From NCBI RefSeq assembly GCF_001552075.1, contig NZ_BCQM01000006.1, positions 159,951 through 223,950 on the forward strand: 64,000 nt of DNA, written 5' to 3'. Below the pieces are notes generated by a model. The model worked only from the letters and a program-made list of their open reading frames with translations, was not told where the DNA came from and did not search any database. Source of the stretch: Arthrobacter luteolus NBRC 107841 (GTDB lineage: Bacteria > Actinomycetota > Actinomycetes > Actinomycetales > Micrococcaceae). Below are positions 10,751 through 16,923 of this stretch, in pieces; positions within the stretch are counted from its first letter, which is position 1, and each line of letters begins with the position of its first letter. The position numbers were made by a program, and so were the translations under genes.

Positions 10751-10840
10751 TGCCGGTGCCGGGTTTTTTGCCGGTGCCGGGTTTTTTGCCGGGACCGGGT
10801 CAGTGGCCGGGACCGGGTCAGTGGCCGGGTTCAGAATGCG
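10751..10840. repeat. Five degenerate 18-bp tandem repeats
   Basis: Units begin at 10751, 10769, 10787, 10805 and 10823 with core TGCCGGtgCCGGGTTTTT changing to GGCCGGgaCCGGGTCAGT. The first two units are identical. The array covers the end of the secreted-protein gene and the gap before copA. Because the TCA stop complement recurs every 18 bases, the stop codon itself is duplicated. It looks like slippage expansion of the gene end. Confidence 0.7.
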
Positions 10841-11819
10841 GTCCGCCTCCGGTGTCCGGGGAGGCGCTGCTGCTGGTGGCGCTGCCGTGCGCGGCGTCCA
10901 GCACAAATGCGGCGGTGTGGACCTGGCCATCCACCTGGAAATCCAGATACAGCAGGTAGCGGCCCGCCGTGGGGACCTCGGCTGCGAATCCGATCTCCGG
11001 CCCGGAAGTCTCTCCCGGTGCAGGTTCCTCGCCCTGGGGGTGGACATGCAGATACGCCAGGTCCCCGTCGCGGAGCGCCACGAGGTGCCCAAAGGCGCCC
11101 AGATAGGGTTCCAGGGTGGTGACCGGCTCCCCGCCGCGGGTAACCGTAAGAGTGAGGTCGCTGGAGGTGCCCGCTGTCAGGTCACCCCCAAGCGAGACGG
11201 TGAAGCCCTCCACCTGGGCCGACCGGGTGGGCTGCGCTGCTGCGGGCGTGAAGTCTCCAGCCACCTGCACCGTTCGCGTCAGCGTCAGGGACCCTGCGTC
11301 CTCCCCGGCTGCTGCCGGCGTGAAGTCCGCGTAGACACGGTAGCTGCCGGCCTCAGTCCATTCCCAGGGGATTGACCAGGTACCGGTGGATTCATCGAGC
11401 ACCGGGTGCACGTGGCGGAAGTGGCTGCCGTCGGTGCGGGCAACGATCAGGTGCAGGTCCTGCTCGTGCGAGGTTTGGTAGTCCGTGACCGGCTTCCCGG
11501 CAGCGTCCTGGATTTGGAAGCTGAGGGTGCCCGTCTCCCCCGCTGCTCCGGGTGCCTGGACCGGGGACAGGAGATATCCGTCGGTACCGGCCGCGAGGCC
11601 CTTGACGCTCTCCGGTGCCGGCGTTGCTGCGGCCGGCGTTGTGTTGGCAGTGTCCTGCTCCGCACCGTGGGCTTTCATATCGGTTCCTCCTGCCGGGCTG
11701 CCTTCGGTCCATTCCACAACGGCGCTCTCAGGGACTACGGCGCCGGCGGCGCCGAAGGCGCCGCCGAAGGCCACCACCAGCCCAGCCCCGTAGAGCCCCA
11801 GGCGTGAGCCGGCGTTCAT
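10818..11819 (-). CDS. Predicted secreted/membrane-anchored copper-operon protein, His-rich
   Basis: A 333-residue protein. Residues ~8-30 are a hydrophobic signal or anchor segment, and the rest is predicted outside the membrane. It has two beta-rich domains of FixH/YtkA-like character (LSFQIQDAAGKPVTD, FTVSLGGDLTAG). Each has a histidine-bearing motif: HFRHVHP in the first and YLHVHPQGEEP in the second, with more His at the C terminus (GPHSEPGH). The His clusters suggest copper binding on the cell surface, but no family function is established. The frame is open upstream; the ATG at 11819 overlaps the copZ stop (ATGA), so translation is coupled. Confidence 0.75.
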   Translation of the reverse strand: MNAGSRLGLYGAGLVVAFGGAFGAAGAVVPESAVVEWTEGSPAGGTDMKAHGAEQDTANTTPAAATPAPESVKGLAAGTDGYLLSPVQAPGAAGETGTLSFQIQDAAGKPVTDYQTSHEQDLHLIVARTDGSHFRHVHPVLDESTGTWSIPWEWTEAGSYRVYADFTPAAAGEDAGSLTLTRTVQVAGDFTPAAAQPTRSAQVEGFTVSLGGDLTAGTSSDLTLTVTRGGEPVTTLEPYLGAFGHLVALRDGDLAYLHVHPQGEEPAPGETSGPEIGFAAEVPTAGRYLLYLDFQVDGQVHTAAFVLDAAHGSATSSSASPDTGGGPHSEPGH

Positions 11820-12028
11820 GCTGTCCGCACCGCCGAATAGCCTGCCTCCTCCACCGCGGTGAGGACCTGGGCGTCGTCGAGCGGAGCGGAGGCCGTCACG
11901 GCAAGCTTGCCGGACTGGGCACTGACCTGGATGTTCTCGACGCCGGGGATCTGCTCCACTTCTTCGCGGACCGAGAGTTCGCAGTGCCCGCAGGTCATTC
12001 CGGTTACCTGGTATTCGTTCGTGGCCAT
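11816..12028 (-). CDS. copZ: CopZ-type copper chaperone
   Basis: A 70-residue single HMA domain with MTCGHC at residues ~11-16 and a beta-alpha-beta-beta-alpha-beta layout (GVENIQVSAQSGKLAVTA, VEEAGYSA). It should carry Cu(I) in the cytoplasm to CopA or to a repressor. It is the first gene of the minus-strand copper operon, directly downstream of the CsoR-like box cluster. The ATG at 12028 fits the family length; upstream codons in the same frame run through the operator region and are not expected to be translated. Confidence 0.93.
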   Translation of the reverse strand: MATNEYQVTGMTCGHCELSVREEVEQIPGVENIQVSAQSGKLAVTASAPLDDAQVLTAVEEAGYSAVRTA

Positions 12029-12051
12029 GGTGTCTTCCTTCCGTCGTGGCG

Positions 12052-12187
12052 CATACCCCCACTGGGTATGACCTATGTCGCCGACTATATACCCCATGGG
12101 GGTACTACGCAAAGGGGTCAACCGTACGATCGACCTGATTGCCAACCTATACCCCCTATGGGTATAGGTTATACCCCTACCGGGTAT
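12052..12187. promoter_or_regulatory. Cluster of four CsoR-like operators
   Basis: Four inverted repeats share TACCC-N5-GGGTA at their centre. They are CATACCC/GGGTATG at 12052-12070, TACCC/GGGTA at 12090-12104, the nine-base arms CCTATACCC/GGGTATAGG at 12146-12168, and ATACCC/GGGTAT at 12171-12187. The shape matches known actinobacterial CsoR sites (ATACCC...GGGTAT). Two lie nearer copZ and two nearer the MFS gene, implying control of both directions. No csoR gene is in the window. Confidence 0.8.
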
Positions 12188-12216
12188 TCCGGTTTCTCAG
12201 TCTCAGGAGGAATTCC

Positions 12217-13647
12217 ATGTCACCCCATCCACCCTTATCACCGGCGAAAAGGTGGTTCGGCCTGGCGCTGATCGCCACAGCGCAGTTCGTCGTCATCATG
12301 GACACCTCGATCATCGGTGTCGCTTTGCCCGACATCCAACGAGGCCTCGGCTTCACTCCGGAATCCCTCTCCTGGGTATTCAACGCCTATGTGGTTGCCT
12401 TCGGCGGCCTGCTGCTGCTGGGCGGCCGCCTGGCAGACGTCTTTGGCGCCAGGAAGATTTTCGTACTGGGCTGGCTTGTCCTCATCGCAGGATCCCTGCT
12501 CGCAGGAGCCGCTGACAACGCCGGGCTCGAGATTGCCGGCCGCGCCGTCCAGGGCGCCGGTTCCGCACTGATCGCTCCGGCTGCCCTGACCCTGCTCATG
12601 ATGCTCTTCGGGGGAACATCCGATCTCCCCAAAGCCTTTGCCGTCTACGGCGCGGCCGCACCGATCGGCGGCACGGCCGGCGTGTTCCTCGGCGGAGTCC
12701 TGACCGAATACGCGAGCTGGCCCTGGGTGTTCTATGTCACCGTTCCGATAGCCCTCCTGGTCCTGGCTTTCACGGGCAGCGCACTCCCCCGGACCGAACG
12801 AAAGACAGCGGGATCGATCGATATCAGCGGTGCCCTCACCGTGACAGCAGGGCTGGCCGTGGTCGTCTACGCGGTCGTCAATGCTCCGGAGATCGGCTGG
12901 CTCACGTGGCCAACCCTGGGTGTGCTGGCCGCAGGCCTGGTGCTGCTGCTGGTCTTCTTCCTCATCCAGGCGCGGATCCGCAATCCACTGCTTGGCCTTG
13001 GACTGTTCCGCGCACCCCAGCTTGGTGCAGCCAACGGCGCGCAGTTCCTGCTGGGCGCAGCTTGGGTGTCGATGTGGTTCTTCCTGAACCTCTACCTGCA
13101 GCAGATTCTTGGGGCATCAGCCTTCGTCGCCGGCGCCGCGCTCCTGCCGATAACCGGCCTCGTGGTTGTGGTCATGCTTGCGCTGGCACCGCGGCTGCTG
13201 GGCCGGTTCGGTTCCAAGGCGCTGATCGTTACGGGGCTGCTGTTCCTGGCGGCCGGGCTCGTCTGGCTGTCGTTCGTGCGTCCCGACGGCACGTACCTGG
13301 TCGATGTCCTCCCGGCATCGCTTCTGGCAGCCCTCGGAATGTCGCTGGCGTTCGTCCCCTCGCTCGGCACGGCCATTAATGCCGCACCGCCCGCCGAAAC
13401 CGGCGTGGCGTCCGGTCTGGTAAGCACCAGCTACCAGATTGGTTCGGCCCTCGGCCTCGCCGTGCTCACGGCCATTGTCTACGGCATTTCCGGTGTCCAG
13501 CCATCACCGGAAGAACTGACCCAGGGGTACTCCGCAGCCTTTTCCGGTGCCGGAATCCTCGCCCTGGCCGGTGCCGTGATCACGGCTTTGGCGATGCCCG
13601 GCCAGCGGGTATCCGAACCCGCTGCCGGCGAGTCGGTACAGGTGTAG
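12217..13647 (+). CDS. DHA2-type (14-TM) MFS exporter, copper-island member
   Basis: A 476-residue transporter of the EmrB/QacA class: TM1 acidic motif VVIMDTSIIGVALPDI, loop motif GGRLADVFGARK, and TM5 motif C-like GTAGVFLGGVL. The start is ATG 12217, with CAGGAGG seven bases upstream. Upstream codons in frame cross the operator cluster. It is divergent from copZ and shares the CsoR-like boxes. Members usually export lipophilic drugs by proton antiport; a link to copper stress (for example export of a copper-binding molecule) is inferred from regulation only. Confidence 0.88.
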   Translation: MSPHPPLSPAKRWFGLALIATAQFVVIMDTSIIGVALPDIQRGLGFTPESLSWVFNAYVVAFGGLLLLGGRLADVFGARKIFVLGWLVLIAGSLLAGAADNAGLEIAGRAVQGAGSALIAPAALTLLMMLFGGTSDLPKAFAVYGAAAPIGGTAGVFLGGVLTEYASWPWVFYVTVPIALLVLAFTGSALPRTERKTAGSIDISGALTVTAGLAVVVYAVVNAPEIGWLTWPTLGVLAAGLVLLLVFFLIQARIRNPLLGLGLFRAPQLGAANGAQFLLGAAWVSMWFFLNLYLQQILGASAFVAGAALLPITGLVVVVMLALAPRLLGRFGSKALIVTGLLFLAAGLVWLSFVRPDGTYLVDVLPASLLAALGMSLAFVPSLGTAINAAPPAETGVASGLVSTSYQIGSALGLAVLTAIVYGISGVQPSPEELTQGYSAAFSGAGILALAGAVITALAMPGQRVSEPAAGESVQV

Positions 13648-13703
13648 CAACCGGACCGGCCGTTGCTCACAACTCATTGCCCATAACTGAACGGAGAACC
13701 AAG

Positions 13704-13826
13704 ATGCCCACACCAACACTGATTTTCGCCTACTTCGGATCACCCGGGACGCAGGGTGCACTCGCTGCGGCAGCCAGGCTCTTCCCCGCCCTGCAGCGGT
13801 GCTGCTCCTTCCGATCCACCCGGTAG
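13704..13826 (+). pseudogene. Truncated universal stress protein (UspA family) start
   Basis: A 40-codon frame begins MPTPTLIFAYFGSPG and continues GALAAAARLFP. This matches the first strand and helix of UspA proteins (usually AYDGSPGA...AL..AARL), with the ATP-binding Asp replaced by Phe. It then ends abruptly at a TAG, about 100 residues short. A ribosome site GGAGAA precedes it. The rest of the gene is absent, so it looks like a remnant left by rearrangement, just before a large stem-loop. Confidence 0.6.
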
Positions 13827-13840
13827 AACCGGAAATATCC

Positions 13841-13904
13841 GCGGCGCAGCGGCCGGGGCCTGGCCGGACATTCGTTCGACCGGGCCCCGGCCGTGCTGCG
13901 CCGC
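13841..13904. terminator. Large GC stem-loop between usp remnant and hydrolase gene
   Basis: GCGGCGCAGC-GGCCGGGGCC at 13841-13860 pairs with 13883-13904, interrupted only by a two-base bulge, around a 22-base loop. It sits 44 bases beyond the stop of the minus-strand hydrolase gene and can serve as its terminator. It may also mark a rearrangement point. Confidence 0.5.
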
Positions 13905-13947
13905 ACCGGTCAGCCAGGGACGGCGGCACGCCCAGCACGAAACCGTG

Positions 13948-14682
13948 TCAGGCCAGATGCCGGACGAAGAACCGGGCTGCGTCCTCCGCTGCGAACTGCG
14001 GAACACCGGTGTGCCCGCCCAGGTTGGCCTGCAGCGTCTTTTCCACGGAACCAAAGGCATCGAACAGGTCCAGGGCCAGCTGCCGGTCGTTTCCCTGATC
14101 GTCCCACTGCAGCAGGACGTGCAGCGGAATCGTGATCCGGCGGGCCTCATCAAACATGGCCCGGGGCACAAAGCTCCCGGCGAAGAGACCGGCGGCTGCG
14201 ATGCGGGGTTCGGCGAGGGCCAGCCGGATACCGATGGCGATCACTCCGCCGGAGAAGCCAACCGGAGCGCGGAGATCCGGGAGCGGAAGAAGCGCGTCCA
14301 GGGTGCTCTGCCATTCCGGAACGGCGGCGTCGACCAGCGGGAAGACCAGCCGGTCGATGATGTCGCCGAGCTGCCCGCCGGCCGCCAGCGCCCCGTGAAG
14401 ATCAGCGCGGGCCTGTTCGGCGTCGAGCAGGCGGGGCCGGGTGCCGGCCCCGGGGAGTTCAATGGTGGCTGCAGCAAATCCATCGGCGGCGGCTTGCCGG
14501 GCCCGTCCCGCCAGCCGCGGATACATCGCGCGCAACCCGCCGGGGTGGCCCAGCAGGATCAGCGGCGCCGGAGTTGAAGCGGGAGTGGAGGTTGGAGTCC
14601 ACAGGATGCCCGGGATCTCGCCGAGGGTGAATTCACGTTCGAGGAGGCCGTCATCGAGTCGTTGTTCGGAAATGAAATGCAT
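13948..14682 (-). CDS. Dienelactone hydrolase-like alpha/beta hydrolase, intact copy
   Basis: A 244-residue alpha/beta hydrolase. The oxyanion region is LILLGHPGG, the nucleophile elbow is GFSGG (Ser about residue 144), and a late Asp and His follow in QWDDQGND and GGHTGV. Start is the ATG at 14682. A 5'-truncated, internally deleted copy with very similar DNA lies at 23460-23799. Family members hydrolyse esters or lactones, and some are peptidases. The enzyme is monocistronic, with a small possible upstream peptide in the leader. Confidence 0.85.
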   Translation of the reverse strand: MHFISEQRLDDGLLEREFTLGEIPGILWTPTSTPASTPAPLILLGHPGGLRAMYPRLAGRARQAAADGFAAATIELPGAGTRPRLLDAEQARADLHGALAAGGQLGDIIDRLVFPLVDAAVPEWQSTLDALLPLPDLRAPVGFSGGVIAIGIRLALAEPRIAAAGLFAGSFVPRAMFDEARRITIPLHVLLQWDDQGNDRQLALDLFDAFGSVEKTLQANLGGHTGVPQFAAEDAARFFVRHLA

Positions 14683-14992
14683 GGTGGTGCCTTTCGGGAG
14701 TGCTTTGGCAACGGCGCTCCCGGGCGGCTACCGCCCGGCCATGACTCCAACGAGGAGCACCCACATCACATCGTTCACGGGTACCACCTCCTCGTTCGCC
14801 GGCACAGCGCCACAACCGTAGCAGCGGCAGCAGCGCCCCCGCCAGGGGTTCCCCAATGTTCGCTCCGGCGTTCAGCCGAGCCTTCACTGCGGCCGAAACG
14901 GCCCGGTTGAGACGCAGCCCCTGGCCGGACGGCGGCGGACCCGGGAAACTGACAGTGGCGGTTCGGCGCGCCCCGACGATGAGGAGGCAAAC
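14683..14992. other. Intergenic region between divergent hydrolases
   Basis: This 310-base gap holds the promoters of the minus-strand and plus-strand hydrolase genes. It includes a possible 16-residue leader peptide with a strong ribosome site (14728-14778) and an eight-base-arm hairpin at 14720-14738. No other convincing gene is seen, although the minus strand stays open in one frame (positions 14651-15460) because of GC bias. Confidence 0.5.
14728..14778 (-). CDS. Possible 16-residue hydrophobic leader peptide
   Basis: A GTG at 14778 preceded by GAGGAGG at good spacing opens a frame of 16 codons, MNDVMWVLLVGVMAGR, ending at TAG 14728. The TAG lies exactly in the loop of a hairpin with arms CCGGGCGG/CCGCCCGG. 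It ends 45 bases upstream of the hydrolase ATG. It could be a leader or a tiny membrane peptide. Only the ribosome site and the hairpin coincidence support it. Confidence 0.3.
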   Translation of the reverse strand: MNDVMWVLLVGVMAGR

Positions 14993-15514
14993 ATGGGAGT
15001 CCTGTTTGTGCACGGTGCCGGCGGCTGGGTCGATGACCAGCCGATGGCCGATGAACTGCGCACGCGCCTTGGGGTGAAGGTCGACATGCCGCAGTTCCCC
15101 GACCAGGATATGTCTGCTGCGGCCTGGCGGGCCGAGCTGGACCGACAGCTGGATTCCCTGGGACCGTTTGCGGTGATCGTTGGGCATTCGTTTGGGTCTT
15201 CGATGCTGCTGCTCCGCATGGCGGACGGCTGGCCCGGCCATCCGCTGCCTCGGGGACTCGTGCTTGCGGCGACGCCGTATTGGGGCTCGGAGGGGTGGCA
15301 GGCGGAGTACGCCCTGCCGGCGGACTTCACGCCACCGGCAGGGCTGCCGCTCGTTTTCCACCACTGCCGCGACGACACCACGGTACCGTTCGACCACCTG
15401 GCCCGGTTCGAGTCCCTCCTGCCGGGCGCCGTGGTCCGCCTGCATGAGTCCGGCGGCCACCAGTTCGAGGGGCGGATGGCGGCGATTGCCGACGACGTCG
15501 GTTCGCTGGGCTGA
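14993..15514 (+). CDS. Small alpha/beta hydrolase (RBBP9/YdeN-like)
   Basis: A 173-residue single-domain hydrolase. It starts with the oxyanion motif LFVHGAGG, has the nucleophile in GHSFGSS (Ser about residue 66), an acidic residue in HHCRDDTTVP, and the catalytic His in SGGHQFEG. These make a complete triad. GATGAGGAGG precedes the ATG. The C-terminal codons abut the remnant deaminase gene on the other strand. Serine hydrolases of this small class have poorly known substrates. Confidence 0.85.
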   Translation: MGVLFVHGAGGWVDDQPMADELRTRLGVKVDMPQFPDQDMSAAAWRAELDRQLDSLGPFAVIVGHSFGSSMLLLRMADGWPGHPLPRGLVLAATPYWGSEGWQAEYALPADFTPPAGLPLVFHHCRDDTTVPFDHLARFESLLPGAVVRLHESGGHQFEGRMAAIADDVGSLG

Positions 15515-16036
15515 GGCCGTATGCCGGCGTCAGCGCCTGTGGAGAGAACCGCGTGGAGCGCGTGGATTTCGTCAGTGAGTTCCGCGACGGGACCGGCGAC
15601 GTCGGCGCCCGGCACAACGGCGGCGATCGGCAGGGCAGCAACTGCACCCGCCGGAACATTCCATTCTGCAAGCCACTGGGATAACTGCTCCGTGCCGGCG
15701 GCGTAGACGATGTGCCCGAGCCCCACCCAGCCATGCGCGGCCGCGCACATCGGACAGTGTTCCCCGGAGATGTTACCCGGAGGTGTAGACCGTGCTGGCT
15801 GCACGCTCCGCTGGTGACTGGTGTTCTGCAGCCCACCGGGCGATCTCAAACTCGGGGTGGCGCGTGGCGTCTCCCTCCTTGCCCCGGTTCCGGTCTTTGA
15901 AGAGCACCCGGCCTTCGGCGTCGACAAGCACCGAGCCGAACGGCTCGTCGCCGTCCTCCAAGGCAGCGCGGGCAAGCTCCACGCAGCGGCGCAGCTGGTG
16001 CAGTTCGACAGCGGTGGGCGCATAGAACGTGGTCAT
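15515..16036 (-). pseudogene. Nucleoside/tRNA-type deaminase, frameshifted copy
   Basis: From ATG 16036 the frame gives 87 residues similar to the intact deaminase at 25218-25709 (zinc/proton motif RHPEFE). It stops at TAA 15773. The next bases, in another frame, encode the rest: EHCPMCAAAHGWVGLG and on to ALHAV. Relative to the intact gene, 13 bases are inserted at 15769-15781, flanked by a CCCGGA direct repeat. They bring both a stop and a frameshift. The C-terminal end has also lost its stop. The gene is dead unless unusual recoding occurs. Confidence 0.8.
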
Positions 16037-16054
16037 AGCCCCTACGCTAGCAAG

Positions 16055-16549
16055 GTGACTGCTCACCGTGACTCCGCCCGGCCGCCCCACCTGCGCTGGG
16101 CCCCCATCGCCCTCGTGGCCGTTGGGGGTGCGTTCGGTGCAGCCACCCGCGAGGGCCTCTCACTCCTTATCCCCAACCTCGGCGAAGTACCGGTCTCCAT
16201 CGCCATCATCAATGTGGCCGGCGCGTTTCTCCTGGGCTGCCTTTATGAAGCGCTCACCCGGCTGGACAGTGCGCGGTCCGCGGGTGTGAACCTCAAACTG
16301 CTGCTCGGCACGGGATACTGCGGCGGCTTCACCACTTACAGTGCTCTGGCCACGGATACGGCGATGTTCCTTAGGGACGGTCTCCCATGGGCGGCAGTTG
16401 CCTACCCTGCCGGAACGGTGCTGATAGGCGCGTTCGCCACGTGGCTCGGCATTGCCGTTGCCGCTGGGACCAATTCCCGGCTGCAGGCAAAGGCAGCCGG
16501 ACCGTCGGACGAGGATCACCCAGCCTGTGATCGGGAGGCTGGCTCATGA
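16055..16549 (+). CDS. crcB1: Fluoride channel subunit, Fluc/CrcB
   Basis: A 164-residue four-helix membrane protein of the Fluc family. Features are GGAFGAATREGLS in helix 1, INVAGAFLLGCLYE in helix 2, and GTGYCGGFTTYSALATDT in helix 3, which carries the central sodium site and the Phe/Thr/Ser track. Actinobacteria often use two adjacent subunits as a heterodimer exporting fluoride. The GTG at 16055 sits right at the edge of the duplicated segment. Its stop overlaps the start of the next crcB (ATGA). Confidence 0.9.
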   Translation: MTAHRDSARPPHLRWAPIALVAVGGAFGAATREGLSLLIPNLGEVPVSIAIINVAGAFLLGCLYEALTRLDSARSAGVNLKLLLGTGYCGGFTTYSALATDTAMFLRDGLPWAAVAYPAGTVLIGAFATWLGIAVAAGTNSRLQAKAAGPSDEDHPACDREAGS

Positions 16550-16923
16550 CCCCGCTCACCTTCCTGGTCCTGGCCCTGGCTGGCGGGGCCGGTGCTGCGG
16601 TGCGCTTTCTTTTCGACGGGCTGATCCGCACCTGGCTCCAGACGGAGTTTCCCTGGGCGACGACTCTCATCAACGTGTCAGGTTCGCTCGCGCTCGGTGT
16701 CCTCACCGGACTGACTCTCGGCCAGGTGCTGCCGACGGACCTCGGCATCGTGATCGGAACCGGGTTCCTCGGCGGGTACACAACGTTCAGCGCGGCCAGC
16801 TATGAGACCGTGCAGCTCATCAAACAGGGCCGGCACATCGCGTCCCTGGTCAGCGGCGTTGGAATGCTGGTGCTTTCGGTGGCCGCTGCCCTACTGGGTC
16901 TCTGGATCGGAACGGCGCTCTAA
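16546..16923 (+). CDS. crcB2: Fluoride channel subunit, Fluc/CrcB
   Basis: A 125-residue partner subunit with GGAGAAVRFLFDG in helix 1, LINVSGSLALG in helix 2, and GTGFLGGYTTFSAASYET in helix 3. Together with the upstream subunit it should form the antiparallel dual pore. The stop codon TAA overlaps the TAG of the convergent GMC gene by two bases. No fluoride riboswitch was recognised upstream of the pair. Confidence 0.92.
   Translation: MTPLTFLVLALAGGAGAAVRFLFDGLIRTWLQTEFPWATTLINVSGSLALGVLTGLTLGQVLPTDLGIVIGTGFLGGYTTFSAASYETVQLIKQGRHIASLVSGVGMLVLSVAAALLGLWIGTAL

Larger units (their letters stand above)
13948..16053. repeat. Segmental duplication, copy A
   Basis: The hydrolase and deaminase genes here are matched in the same order and orientation at 23460-25727. 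The DNA of the shared parts is strikingly similar (for example CGGGCCTCATCAAACAT in both). Copy A keeps the intact hydrolase and the broken deaminase; an unrelated plus-strand hydrolase lies between them. Similarity seems to fade at GCTAGCAAGG near 16047-16053, just at the start of the fluoride channel gene. Confidence 0.7.

Noticed and set aside
13648..13947. Insertion sequence at the usp remnant
   Set aside because: No transposase frame and no terminal repeats with target duplication; only a stem-loop is seen.
14651..15460. 269-codon minus-strand frame before the hydrolase
   Set aside because: Lies opposite the clear RBBP9-like hydrolase and shows no domain.
16000..16055. Fluoride riboswitch ahead of crcB1
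   Set aside because: No recognisable riboswitch core; the upstream bases belong to the deaminase remnant start.
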